Assembly (NCBI RefSeq): GCF_003977615.1
Contig: NZ_RYZR01000005.1
Coordinates: 1-64,000 of the forward strand
From: Dyella dinghuensis
Lineage (GTDB): Bacteria; Pseudomonadota; Gammaproteobacteria; Xanthomonadales; Rhodanobacteraceae
DNA length: 64,000 nucleotides
Direction of reading: 5' to 3'
Part shown: piece after piece, positions 27,633-39,214 of the stretch
Position numbering within the stretch: the stretch's first letter is position 1
Layout: each line of letters starts with the position of its first letter
Translations under genes and position numbers: made by a program
The notes under the pieces: model-generated
Told to the model about the DNA's origin: nothing
The model's input: the letters and a program-made list of their open reading frames with translations, nothing else
Databases searched by the model: none

Positions 27633-28046
27633 ATGTCGACGCAGCCAGTCAGCTCTGCCCTGCTGGAACTTGCCCGCGCCACGCGCGACAAGGCGTACGC
27701 GCCGTATTCGAATTTTCATGTCGGCGCCGCCCTGCAAACAAGGGACGGTCGTCAGTTTCCTGGCTGCAATGTCGAAAACGCGGCTTACGGTTTATGCAAT
27801 TGCGCCGAACGCACCGCCCTGTTCAGCGCCATCGCCGCCGGATGCAAACCCGGGGATTTCACCGCCATGGCCGTGATTGCCGATACACCCGAACCCGTCA
27901 CACCTTGCGGCTCGTGCAGACAGGCGCTTGCCGAGCTGTGCGACGGTGATATGCCCGTGCTGCTGGCGAATTTGAATGGTGCCACGCGGCTCACCACCGT
28001 TGCCGCTTTGCTACCTGATGGCTTCCTGCTGAAGCGGTCGGGCTAA
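27633..28046 (+). CDS. cdd: Cytidine deaminase
   Basis: 137 residues, the small tetrameric class. CNVENAAYGLCNCAERTALF supplies the first Zn ligand (Cys of CAE) and the catalytic Glu, and TPCGSCRQAL the other two Cys ligands. YAPYSNFHVGAAL is the substrate-binding N-terminal motif. It deaminates cytidine and deoxycytidine for pyrimidine salvage. The longer upstream frame overlaps the divergent pntAa gene and is rejected. Confidence 0.95.
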   Translation: MSTQPVSSALLELARATRDKAYAPYSNFHVGAALQTRDGRQFPGCNVENAAYGLCNCAERTALFSAIAAGCKPGDFTAMAVIADTPEPVTPCGSCRQALAELCDGDMPVLLANLNGATRLTTVAALLPDGFLLKRSG

Positions 28047-28122
28047 GCCGATTCGAGAGGGCAAATTCTGGCGGAAACACGTACGGTTGTAGGATAGCGA
28101 TTTACACCCCGACGGCCTCCCC

Positions 28123-28692
28123 ATGCACGACGCGCTTTCCCTGCTTCAACAACGCCACTCGGCGCCCTCCCGCCAGCTCGGCGAGCCCGCACCGGATGCG
28201 GCGACATTGCGTGCTTTGCTTGAAGCATCCATTCGCGTGCCCGATCACGGCAAACTGGTTCCGTTTCGTCTGATCGAACTTCGCGGCGATGCAAAGCTTA
28301 GGTTCGGAGCACAGCTGGCCGAACGCGCCATTCGCCGCGATCCGAATCTGGCCGACTCCAAGCGCGAGAAAGAACGCAATCGCTACACATACGCACCGTT
28401 GGTAATCGTGGTAATTGCCCGCTTGCACGATGACGCCGGCATTCCGGAGATCGAACAGAAACTCTGCGCAGGCAATGTGGCGTACAACTTGCTGCTGGGA
28501 ACCTACGCGCTGGGTTTTGGCGCGCAATGGCTAACCGGCTGGGCCGCGTACGATCCTGAAGTGGCCGCACTGTTGGGCCTCGCCAAAAATGAGTGCGTGA
28601 TCGGCTTCGTGCACATCGGTACGCCACAGACCGAAATCCCTGATCGCGATCGTCCTGCTGTGGATGATCTGCTCAGCCAGTGGCAGGGCTGA
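28123..28692 (+). CDS. Nitroreductase family protein (YdjA-like)
   Basis: 189 residues, flavin-dependent nitroreductase fold. RHSAPSRQLGEPAPDAATLR and EASIRVPDHGKLVPFRLIEL are the FMN-contact N-terminal segments. Next come CAGNVAYNLLLGTYALGFGA and WLTGWAAYDPEVAALLGL. The pattern is that of the compact YdjA subgroup. Predicted to reduce nitro compounds or quinones with NAD(P)H; physiological substrate unknown. The exonuclease gene starts 4 bases after its stop. Confidence 0.88.
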   Translation: MHDALSLLQQRHSAPSRQLGEPAPDAATLRALLEASIRVPDHGKLVPFRLIELRGDAKLRFGAQLAERAIRRDPNLADSKREKERNRYTYAPLVIVVIARLHDDAGIPEIEQKLCAGNVAYNLLLGTYALGFGAQWLTGWAAYDPEVAALLGLAKNECVIGFVHIGTPQTEIPDRDRPAVDDLLSQWQG

Positions 28693-28696
28693 CAGG

Positions 28697-29602
28697 ATGC
28701 CCGCATCCAGCCGTCCCACTGCGCACCTGATCGACGGCAGTCTCTACGTGTTTCGTGCCTGGCATTCGATGCCGGATGAATTCCACGATGCGGAAGGCCA
28801 TCCCGTCAACGCGGTGCATGGCTACACACGATTTCTGTGCGAGTTGCTGGAACGCGAAAAACCCTCGCACCTTGCGGTGGCGTTCGATGCATCGCTGACC
28901 ACGTCGTTTCGCAATGCGATCTACCCCCATTACAAAGCCAACCGCGAATTGCCGCCGCCGGATCTGGAACGGCAATTCGTGCAGTGCCGCGCCGTGACCG
29001 AAGCGTTGGGCGTGCGCGTGATGATCGATCACACCTACGAAGCGGACGATCTGATCGGCAGCGCGCTGTGGAGTTTGCGCGGACATGGATTTCGCAGCGT
29101 GATCGTCTCCGCCGACAAAGACTTCGGTCAGCTGCTGGGCGAGCATGACGAGCAATGGGATTTTGCGCGCAACACGCGCTGGGGACCAGCGGGCGTGTAC
29201 GAACGTCTCGGTGTACGCCCCGAACAGGTCGCCGATTTTCTCGCCCTCTGCGGCGATGCGGTCGACAACATACCTGGCGTACCCGGCGTCGGGGCGAAAA
29301 CGGCGGCGGCGCTGCTTGCACATTTCGGCAGCCTGGACGATTTGCTCGATCGTGTCGAAGAAGTCGCGTTCCTGCGCATACGCGGTGCCGCAAGCTGTGC
29401 CGCGAAACTGCGTGAGCATGCGGAATCGGCACGTCTTTATCGCCGGCTGACACGTATCGCATTGGATGCACCCGTCGAAGCAAGCGCGGAAGCATTGGTG
29501 CGTCAACGCAGCGGCGACAAAATCGAATCGCTATCCGAACAACTCCGCTTCGGCCCACTCACGCGCAACCGTCTGCGCGCACTGTGCAGTGCACAGGATT
29601 AA
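28697..29602 (+). CDS. 5'-3' exonuclease (Pol I N-domain / ExoIX-like)
   Basis: 301 residues. The metal-ligand motifs are AHLIDGSLYVFRAW, LAVAFDAS, YEADDLIGSALW and VSADKDFGQLLGEHD. The helix-hairpin-helix region is CGDAVDNIPGVPGVGAKTAA. This is the flap-endonuclease/5'-3' exonuclease fold as a free protein without polymerase domains, as in Xni. It probably processes RNA primers, flaps or damaged ends. The start at 28697 follows a nitroreductase gene by 4 bases, suggesting coupling. Confidence 0.9.
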   Translation: MPASSRPTAHLIDGSLYVFRAWHSMPDEFHDAEGHPVNAVHGYTRFLCELLEREKPSHLAVAFDASLTTSFRNAIYPHYKANRELPPPDLERQFVQCRAVTEALGVRVMIDHTYEADDLIGSALWSLRGHGFRSVIVSADKDFGQLLGEHDEQWDFARNTRWGPAGVYERLGVRPEQVADFLALCGDAVDNIPGVPGVGAKTAAALLAHFGSLDDLLDRVEEVAFLRIRGAASCAAKLREHAESARLYRRLTRIALDAPVEASAEALVRQRSGDKIESLSEQLRFGPLTRNRLRALCSAQD

Positions 29603-29622
29603 TTCATAGGGAAATACTCGCC

Positions 29623-30195
29623 ATGTCGACGAAGCATACGGATAGCAAACCCAGCGATGCCAACGCCCCGGTCGAGACCTTGTTTGAAGGACGCTGGCTC
29701 AGCATGCGCCGTCGCGGCCGCTGGGAATACGCCGAACGCAACAACCCGGGCGGCGCAGTCATCATTCTGGCCGTGACGCCCGAAGACAAGATTCTGTTCG
29801 TACAGCAATACCGGGTCGCCGTGCAGCAGTTCACCATCGAAATGCCGGCGGGCCTGGTCGGCGATCTTGCCGACAAACACAACGAAAGCGCATTACTGGC
29901 TGCACAGCGCGAGCTGGAAGAAGAAACCGGCTATCGCTGCGGCAGCGTGACCTTCGTGCACGAAGGTCCGTCGTCATCGGGTATGAGTAGCGAAATCATT
30001 GCCTATGCGCGCGCGCATGACCTTGTGAAAGTCGGCGAAGGCGGTGGCGACGAAAGCGAGAGCATCATCGTGCACGAAGTGCCGCGCAAGGAAGCTGGCG
30101 CATGGTTGCTCGCACGCGCCAACGAAGGTTTTTCCATCGATCCGAAGCTTTTCGCGGGTCTGTGGTTTATCGAACATGCCGACCTGTTCGGTTGA
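29623..30195 (+). CDS. Nudix hydrolase, ADP-ribose pyrophosphatase-like
   Basis: 190 residues. Residues 60-100 match ADP-sugar pyrophosphatases: FVQQYRVAVQQFTIEMPAGL is the N-terminal strand and AG-L motif. The Nudix box is GDLADKHNESALLAAQRELE, then EETGY, containing REL-EEETG. The Gly-to-first-Glu spacing is 7 rather than the canonical 5, so two residues are inserted. Likely hydrolyses ADP-ribose or similar nucleoside diphosphates. Convergent with the metallo-beta-lactamase gene, 5 bases apart. Confidence 0.9.
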   Translation: MSTKHTDSKPSDANAPVETLFEGRWLSMRRRGRWEYAERNNPGGAVIILAVTPEDKILFVQQYRVAVQQFTIEMPAGLVGDLADKHNESALLAAQRELEEETGYRCGSVTFVHEGPSSSGMSSEIIAYARAHDLVKVGEGGGDESESIIVHEVPRKEAGAWLLARANEGFSIDPKLFAGLWFIEHADLFG

Positions 30196-30200
30196 TTCGA

Positions 30201-31091
30201 TTACGGCTGCCCCGCTTTTTCCTTGGTCAGCTCAGCATCGAGATTTTTATCAGCGTCGGCAGCATAGGCTTTGCACGCTGCCGTATCGATGAGCGCATCA
30301 GGGTGAGCCCCCGTTTGGCGCCGCTGCACCCTGTCCCAGAAGTTGCTCTGATCGGGGTGCGGCGTTAGCAGGATGTCGCAAGGGAGTGCCGCGACAGTGG
30401 CAATCGACTTGCGAAAATCCTCGACACGGTGTGGATGCTTTGCATCATCGGTGTAGCGAAATGTTTTGTTGGTGTATGCCGTGAGACTGTCGGCATATGC
30501 GACGTTCAAACACGTATTTCCTTCGCAACTGTGCCACGTCCACGACATGCTGCCGGGCGTATGTCCGGGTGTGGCGTGTCCCGTGATCTCGACACCGCCA
30601 AAATTCACCACCTCGCCATCGCGCACCGCTCGTACGTGATGTACAGGCGTGTAGGTCGGTGCAAGACCAAATTGAGGATCTTCCGGATCAGCACCGCCCA
30701 GCTCCAATGCATGCGCACCGGGCGCACTGGCGAATACCTGTGCGCCGCTATCGTGCTGAAGCTGAGCAATGCCGCCAGCGTGATCGGAGTGTGCGTGCGA
30801 GTTGAGAATCCAATGGACATCGCTCACGCGAAATCCGAGCGCCTTGATATGTGCCTCAATGAGTGGCGCAGATTCGGGCAAGTCACCGTCGATCAAGACC
30901 AAGCCGTGCGGAGTGGAAATCAGAATCGACGACAAACCATGTGGACCCACGTAATACGTGTTTCCGAAAACCTTGAATGGTGTCTGTGGAGCATTCCAGG
31001 TTGCACGATCCTGCGCACTTACCGAAGACCAGGCCGAAGACCACATCGCGCAACAGGCAAGCGCAACGCCAAGTGAAAAGCGAACGGACAT
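30201..31091 (-). CDS. Subclass B3 metallo-beta-lactamase
   Basis: 296 residues with a signal peptide (MSVRFSLGVALACCAMWSSA...SVSAQ). All B3 zinc ligands are visible: NSHAHSDHAGG (H99, H101, D103, H104), GHATPGHTPGSMSWTW (H177) and LLTPHPDQSNFWDR (H245). This matches the L1/FEZ/GOB pattern, and the LLTPHP..SN..DR end is diagnostic of B3. Predicted periplasmic Zn enzyme hydrolysing penicillins, cephalosporins and carbapenems. ATG 31091 has GGAG 6 bases upstream. No mobile element is near, so it looks chromosomal and resident. Activity is untested; some B3-like proteins are not lactamases. Confidence 0.88.
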   Translation of the reverse strand: MSVRFSLGVALACCAMWSSAWSSVSAQDRATWNAPQTPFKVFGNTYYVGPHGLSSILISTPHGLVLIDGDLPESAPLIEAHIKALGFRVSDVHWILNSHAHSDHAGGIAQLQHDSGAQVFASAPGAHALELGGADPEDPQFGLAPTYTPVHHVRAVRDGEVVNFGGVEITGHATPGHTPGSMSWTWHSCEGNTCLNVAYADSLTAYTNKTFRYTDDAKHPHRVEDFRKSIATVAALPCDILLTPHPDQSNFWDRVQRRQTGAHPDALIDTAACKAYAADADKNLDAELTKEKAGQP

Positions 31092-31171
31092 GACGAACTC
31101 CATCGTGGGGTCGCGGCGATGGTCCATCGCCGCGCGGTCCTTGCAGAGGCGTAAATGAGGCAACGCCGTGG

Positions 31172-32227
31172 CTATAAATGCGAATGGCTTCTCAGCGTCT
31201 TCACACGCCACGCGGTCAATACCGCGCCCACAAGCGCCAGACCGCCCCACTCGCCTACCAGCGTGCTGTCGTTGCCCAGCCACATAACGCTGGTGACCGC
31301 ACCGACGACCACCATGGCAATCGCAGGCGTCAGGATCGGATCGATGCGTTCGTAATGCCAGCGCACCAGCAAACCTACGCCGGCCACAGCCAGGAGCAGA
31401 CCGATCACATCGCGCAGCCAGCGGAATTCCGGCGGCACCGGCAAATCAGGGAAGATGTCGGAGATCGGCACGTCACCCACTTGCACGGCGTAACCGACAC
31501 CGTCTTGTGCATCGCTGGCGGGAATCAACCGGTTGCCGTCCACTTTGGCTACGACCGTAACGGTTTGCGTCGGAACCGCTTCCCAGCCCACGCGAATATC
31601 GCCCACCTGCGGATTGGACGGAACGGCACTGGTGACGAGGTGCCCGTCGTACAGACTAAAGCTCGCCGCGAGATTGCTCGGCAAATTACGCAAATCCGGC
31701 GACACCGGTTGACTACCTTCCAGCGCGTGCAGCAGCGTCGTTGAGAGCACGAAGTCGTTGAGTCGCACGGCCCCCGCATAAAACTGCTGGCTCTGGATCG
31801 GAAGCGCGCCCGGATTGGTGTGCCCTTCGGGATGAACGAAATGACTGGAGTCGATCGGCTTGTCTTCCCAATCGAGTTCGTAGGCCGGCGGCCCACCGAA
31901 TTGGGTTTCATGCCACTGGAACATTTGCACGTGGCGAATCAGGACCGGCTGCGGGGTCTGCTGATTGAATTGCTGATCGAGCGGCGATTCGACCACCTGC
32001 AAATCGCCGACGACGCGCACCATGTAACCCTGCTCGTCGCGATCCGGCCGCCCAGCCGTTCCCAGATCGAGAACATCGCCACCGTGGCGGCGCATTTGCG
32101 TCTGATAGTCGATCTGTCCTTTTTCGGTAACGGCAGTAAGGCCGACACCGATGAGAAGAATCACCGCTCCCAAAGCGGGCAACACCAATTCACGGAATGA
32201 TGGAGGGGCCTTACGCTCGCCGCTCAT
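31172..32227 (-). CDS. TMEM43 (LUMA)-family membrane protein
   Basis: 351 residues: one N-terminal transmembrane helix (about 14-35), a ~230-residue globular part, then three helices near the C-terminus (about 270-340). Segments such as RHVQMFQWHETQ and YELDWEDKPIDSSHFVHPEG match the TMEM43/DUF1625 family. Its eukaryotic members sit in the inner nuclear membrane. Bacterial function unknown. It lies between two MBL-fold genes on the same strand, but gaps of 80 and about 40 bases do not prove cotranscription. Confidence 0.82.
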   Translation of the reverse strand: MSGERKAPPSFRELVLPALGAVILLIGVGLTAVTEKGQIDYQTQMRRHGGDVLDLGTAGRPDRDEQGYMVRVVGDLQVVESPLDQQFNQQTPQPVLIRHVQMFQWHETQFGGPPAYELDWEDKPIDSSHFVHPEGHTNPGALPIQSQQFYAGAVRLNDFVLSTTLLHALEGSQPVSPDLRNLPSNLAASFSLYDGHLVTSAVPSNPQVGDIRVGWEAVPTQTVTVVAKVDGNRLIPASDAQDGVGYAVQVGDVPISDIFPDLPVPPEFRWLRDVIGLLLAVAGVGLLVRWHYERIDPILTPAIAMVVVGAVTSVMWLGNDSTLVGEWGGLALVGAVLTAWRVKTLRSHSHL

Positions 32228-32266
32228 CGAACCTCCGGTTGGTTGTCGCGGGACGGTGCTGTTGGT

Positions 32267-33118
32267 TTAGAGCAAGGCACCGCGCAATTCGGGCTGCTCC
32301 TCGGACGTACCATAGCGCCCACGCTCGTCGCGTGTCACGCGGGCCGTGGCGCAGGCGTGATCATGCGTGAAAAACAACCTCACGTTGCGTGAAAGCTTGT
32401 CGTCCAGGAAGACGCGCTTTTCTTCGATCAAGGCTTCCGGGAAGCGGTCGTAGCCCATGGTGATGGGAAGGTGGACCCAGTGCTTGCCCGGAATCAGGTC
32501 GGCGCAAAAAACTACGCCCGCGCATTCCGCCAGCATCAATCCCGGTGTATGACCGTCTGAAAAATGGAAGCGGACAGCCTGCCCCAGTGCCTGCGAATAC
32601 TCGCCGGCCACCAGCTCCAGACGGCCGCTCTGCAGCAACAACGACTGCAACTCGGGAACAAAGGAAGCGCGATCACGCGGATGCGGCTTCATCGCACGCT
32701 GCCAATGTTGGGCACCGACCAGAAATTTTGCATGGGGAAACAGCAGGCTCGGCGTCTTGCCCTCCTCCCATGCCGCAAGCAAACCGCCGGCATGATCGAA
32801 GTGCAGGTGCGAGAGCACCACGACGTCGATGTCTTCATGCGAAACGCCCGCCTCGGCGAGCGAATCCAACAAGACGTGGTGACTTTCCACGACACCGTAG
32901 CGTTCACGCAGCGCCGGTTCGAAGAACGCACCGATACCGGTTTCGAACAGCACGTTGCGGCCGTCGAGATCTTTCACCAGCAGGCAACGGCACGCGAGCG
33001 GGATGCGGTTGAGTTCGTCCGGCGCAATCCAGCGCGACCACATCGCTTTGGGCGCATTGCCGAACATCGCGCCGCCATCGAGCTTTTGCGAATTACCGTT
33101 GATCGACCAGAACTGCAT
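32267..33118 (-). CDS. MBL-fold metallohydrolase (lactonase/quorum-quenching-like)
   Basis: 283 residues from ATG 33118 (a GTG 6 bases upstream is possible). [20 protein letters not shown] is the HxHxDH zinc motif. [29 protein letters not shown] and [14 protein letters not shown] give the remaining His/Asp ligands. The arrangement resembles N-acyl homoserine lactonase-like and YtnP-like hydrolases. Cytosolic (no signal peptide). Natural substrate unknown; lactonase is a hypothesis. Confidence 0.8.
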   Translation of the reverse strand: MQFWSINGNSQKLDGGAMFGNAPKAMWSRWIAPDELNRIPLACRCLLVKDLDGRNVLFETGIGAFFEPALRERYGVVESHHVLLDSLAEAGVSHEDIDVVVLSHLHFDHAGGLLAAWEEGKTPSLLFPHAKFLVGAQHWQRAMKPHPRDRASFVPELQSLLLQSGRLELVAGEYSQALGQAVRFHFSDGHTPGLMLAECAGVVFCADLIPGKHWVHLPITMGYDRFPEALIEEKRVFLDDKLSRNVRLFFTHDHACATARVTRDERGRYGTSEEQPELRGALL

Positions 33119-33149
33119 GACCACTACCCCACATCAAAGACGTCGCACT

Positions 33150-33182
33150 CAAACGCCTTTCGCCGATGACGAAAGGCGTTTG
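33150..33182 (-). terminator. Terminator-like perfect hairpin after ggt
   Basis: A 13-bp perfect stem CAAACGCCTTTCG/CGAAAGGCGTTTG with loop CCGATGA, 14 bases past the ggt stop. No run of T follows on the minus strand, so it is either a weak terminator or an RNA-stabilising hairpin. Confidence 0.6.
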
Positions 33183-33195
33183 AAGCAGTTGCGCG

Positions 33196-35189
<1,994 letters not shown>

Positions 35190-35301
35190 TTATTGTGCGA
35201 AGCAACAAAAGCGCATAAGCACAAGCACATCGGCGAAATGCCGAAAAAGCAGCGAGATAGCGCCCGGTTATCTGTACTGAAGTACGGGTGGGCGTATACC
35301 G

Positions 35302-35329
35302 AAGGCGGCGAGGATGCCCTCGCCGCCTT
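35302..35329 (-). terminator. GC-rich hairpin after the lipoprotein gene
   Basis: A 12-bp perfect stem AAGGCGGCGAGG/CCTCGCCGCCTT with tetraloop ATGC, 9 bases beyond the lipoprotein stop. No U-tract; probably a terminator or 3' stabiliser. The remaining 35163-35301 stretch shows no gene. Confidence 0.6.
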
Positions 35330-35338
35330 GGCGATGTC

Positions 35339-36404
<1,066 letters not shown>

Positions 36405-36422
36405 TTAGCTTAACGGAATGGT

Positions 36423-36980
36423 CTAGGTCCGGCGATAGAGCGCATAGCGCACCTCGCCAGCCTGTCCTTCGCGATGCGGCATCCAATTGGCTGGAACAAC
36501 GGGTGCCATTGCACGCGGGAATTCCACATATACCCATGCAGAGGCCGTCAGCCACCCGTGCTGCTCCAGTTGCTGCGCCAACGGCGTCCAGAGATTCAAG
36601 GCGAAGGGCGGATCGAGAAACACCAATCCGAACGGTTGCGGCGTTCCTTGCAGATAACGCCCGGCATCGAGGCCCGATACAACGCCGCCGTCTGCCTTGA
36701 GCCTTGCAAGGTTGCCACGGAGCGCCTCGGCCGCGGCGCCATCCGGCTCGACAAACTGCACCGTGCCGGCACCGCGCGAAAGCGCCTCGATACCCAACGC
36801 GCCAGTACCCGCACATAGATCCAGCGCCCGCACCCCCGCGATGGTGGGTGCCAGCCAGTTGAACAGCGTCTCGCGCACGCGCTCGGGCGTGGGCCGCAGC
36901 CCGGGCAGGTCTGGCACGTTCAAGCGGGAATTGCGCAAGTGACCGCCAATGATGCGGATTCGGCCAGACACAGGCTTCAT
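36423..36980 (-). CDS. rsmD: 16S rRNA (guanine(966)-N(2))-methyltransferase
   Basis: 185 residues. SGRIRIIGGHLRNSRLNVPD and LRPTPERVRETLFNWLAPT are the conserved N-terminus. LDLCAGTGALGIEALSRGAG is the SAM-binding motif I, and LVFLDPPFAL the catalytic DPPF motif. It methylates G966 in the 30S subunit. Divergent from ftsY, the classical rsmD/ftsY arrangement. Confidence 0.96.
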   Translation of the reverse strand: MKPVSGRIRIIGGHLRNSRLNVPDLPGLRPTPERVRETLFNWLAPTIAGVRALDLCAGTGALGIEALSRGAGTVQFVEPDGAAAEALRGNLARLKADGGVVSGLDAGRYLQGTPQPFGLVFLDPPFALNLWTPLAQQLEQHGWLTASAWVYVEFPRAMAPVVPANWMPHREGQAGEVRYALYRRT

Positions 36981-37054
36981 GCGCCGTAGTCCTCAGCGGC
37001 CAGTACAGGTCGGGGTGATAGCATGATCGGTATTGTCTTTGAATATCGCCCCTC

Positions 37055-38125
37055 ATGCTCAAGTTCTGGAAGAAGAAGCCTGCCGATAACGGCGCCGGGG
37101 AAAACGAGGAAGCGACGGATCAGGCCCCAGCGCAACCCATCGCGCAGGGAACGCCCCCTTCCGTCGAAGCGCCCGTTGCAGCGACCGAGACATCGGCCGA
37201 AGCGCCTGCGCGCCGTAGTTGGCGCGAGCGCCTGTCTGGCAGCGTTTTTTCGCGTGGCATTTCAACGTTGTTCTCCCGCCATCCCAAGCTCGACGACAGC
37301 TTGCTGGATGAATTGGAGACCACGCTGATTACTGCCGACGTCGGCATCGAAGCGAGCACCTCGCTCGTGGAGACGTTGCGCAAACGTATGCACAAGCGCG
37401 AGTTCGCCGATGCTGACGCATTGCTGCGCGCGTTGCGTCAGGAACTGATCGCATTGCTCAAGCCGGTGCAGACGTCGCTCGACATCGCAGGCCACAAACC
37501 CTTCGTCGTTCTCACAGTCGGCATCAACGGCGCGGGCAAGACCACCACCATCGGAAAACTCGCCCGTCGCTGGCGCGATGAAGGCAAACAAGTACTGCTG
37601 GCCGCTGGCGATACATTCCGTGCCGCCGCTGTGGAGCAGCTCAAGACATGGGGCGAACGCAATCAGGTGCCCGTGATTTCGCAAGGCCAGGATGCCGATG
37701 CGGCCAGCGTGATCTTCGACGCACTTCAAGCCGCGCGTTCACGCCATGCCGACGTGTTGATTGCCGACACTGCCGGCCGTCTGCATACGCAAGGAGGCCT
37801 GATGGACGAATTGGGCAAGATTGCGCGCGTGCTCAAAAAGCTCGATGCCGATGCGCCGCATGAAGTGCTGATGGTTATTGACGGCACCACCGGCCAGAAC
37901 GCGGTGAATCAGGTACGTCAGTTCCGGCAGATTGTCGGTGTGACCGGCTTGGTCGTCACCAAACTCGACGGCACCGCCAAAGGCGGTGTGGTGTTCGCGC
38001 TGGCGCGCGAATTCGGCTTGCCGATTCGCTTTGTCGGCCTGGGTGAAACCGCCACCGACTTGCGCGTGTTCGATGCGGAGGCGTACGTCGATGGCCTGCT
38101 TCCTGCCGAATTCGCCAAAACATAA
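37055..38125 (+). CDS. ftsY: Signal recognition particle receptor FtsY
   Basis: 356 residues with a short acidic A domain (about 1-55), then the NG domain. G1 is TVGINGAGKTTTIGKLARRW, then GDTFRAAAVEQLKTW and IADTAGRLHTQGGLMDELGK. G4/G5 is VVTKLDGTAKGGVVFALARE. It docks SRP-ribosome complexes at the membrane. The A domain is shorter than in E. coli, as expected for this order. The next gene starts immediately after its stop. Confidence 0.97.
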   Translation: MLKFWKKKPADNGAGENEEATDQAPAQPIAQGTPPSVEAPVAATETSAEAPARRSWRERLSGSVFSRGISTLFSRHPKLDDSLLDELETTLITADVGIEASTSLVETLRKRMHKREFADADALLRALRQELIALLKPVQTSLDIAGHKPFVVLTVGINGAGKTTTIGKLARRWRDEGKQVLLAAGDTFRAAAVEQLKTWGERNQVPVISQGQDADAASVIFDALQAARSRHADVLIADTAGRLHTQGGLMDELGKIARVLKKLDADAPHEVLMVIDGTTGQNAVNQVRQFRQIVGVTGLVVTKLDGTAKGGVVFALAREFGLPIRFVGLGETATDLRVFDAEAYVDGLLPAEFAKT

Positions 38126-39214
38126 ATGACCTTTCCGCGACCACTCCGTCTGTTGCTGATCATCACTGGCAGCGTGCTCGGTGTCGTCGTGCTTGGCGTA
38201 CTGGCGTCGCTTTATCTGTTGCTGCAACCGGATCGTTTTACCGCGATGTTGCAGGAGCAAGCCAAGGAAGCAGGTCTGCAATTGACGCTATCCAGTCCCG
38301 CGAGCCCGACGCTGTTTCCGCGCCCTGCATTGCAACTGGAAGGCATCACGCTGATCGCCACCGATACAGGTTCGCGCGATACCAACATGCCCATCCTGCT
38401 CGCCGCAAACGGCCGGCTGGTGCTTCCTTGGCGCACGCTACTTGGCGGTCCGGTGGTGATCTCGCGCATGCAGATCAATTCACCGCGCGTCGATCTGGAT
38501 GCGTTGCAGGCATGGCTGCTCGCGCTGCCGCCGCAGTCGACCAGCGTACCCGAACAGATACCGCGCATTGCGACAGGTGTACGCATTCGCAATGGCAGTC
38601 TGGTCGAAGGCAACAGCCAATGGTTGAGCGATGTGTCGCTCGATACCGGCCGCCTTGCGCCGAATCAGGCGTTCTGGATAAATCTGTCCGGCAAGGAACC
38701 CAACGGCACGCTTTTGCAGCTGCAACTCTCAAGCACTCTAAGCATCGACAAGGGTGCCTTGTTGCTCAACGAAATTACGGTACATGCTTCAGACAGCAGC
38801 GCTACCGAAGTGCACCTAGCGGGGCATGCACGCTGGAACGGCGCGGCAAACGCAACGCTGGCGCTGCAAGGCAAGTTCTCTCAGAAGGATGAAGGCAACT
38901 ACGATGCTGCCGTCATGCTCACGCCAGCGAGCCAGGACAACCCGCTGTTGCTTCACCTTACGCTGCTCGGCACGAATAATCATGTCGATCTGGCGCTGCC
39001 GCCATTGGGATTGGCGCACTGGTGGAATCAGATGGCCAATCCGCAGGAGCCAAAGCTCTCCGCGCCGCCCGGTAATGGGCAAATCAACATGGCCTCACTC
39101 GATATCGGCAAAGTGCATATCGAAGGCTTGAGCGTGCAAACCGGCGATGCCGTGCCCGCCGATGCGCAAAGTGTTGCGCCGCCCGCAAAACCTGTCGCAC
39201 CGCATCCGCAGTGA
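38126..39214 (+). CDS. AsmA-like inner-membrane-anchored protein
   Basis: 362 residues: N-terminal transmembrane helix LLLIITGSVLGVVVLGVLAS, then a large periplasmic beta-rich domain. The AsmA N-terminal pattern is present: PRPALQLEGITLIATDTG, GRLVLPWRTLLGGPVVISRM and QINSPRVDLDALQAWL. A Pro/Ala-rich tail ends the protein. AsmA-type proteins are tied to envelope lipid homeostasis. It abuts ftsY and overlaps the mutY start (GTGA), suggesting one transcription unit ftsY-asmA-mutY-yggX. Confidence 0.8.
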   Translation: MTFPRPLRLLLIITGSVLGVVVLGVLASLYLLLQPDRFTAMLQEQAKEAGLQLTLSSPASPTLFPRPALQLEGITLIATDTGSRDTNMPILLAANGRLVLPWRTLLGGPVVISRMQINSPRVDLDALQAWLLALPPQSTSVPEQIPRIATGVRIRNGSLVEGNSQWLSDVSLDTGRLAPNQAFWINLSGKEPNGTLLQLQLSSTLSIDKGALLLNEITVHASDSSATEVHLAGHARWNGAANATLALQGKFSQKDEGNYDAAVMLTPASQDNPLLLHLTLLGTNNHVDLALPPLGLAHWWNQMANPQEPKLSAPPGNGQINMASLDIGKVHIEGLSVQTGDAVPADAQSVAPPAKPVAPHPQ

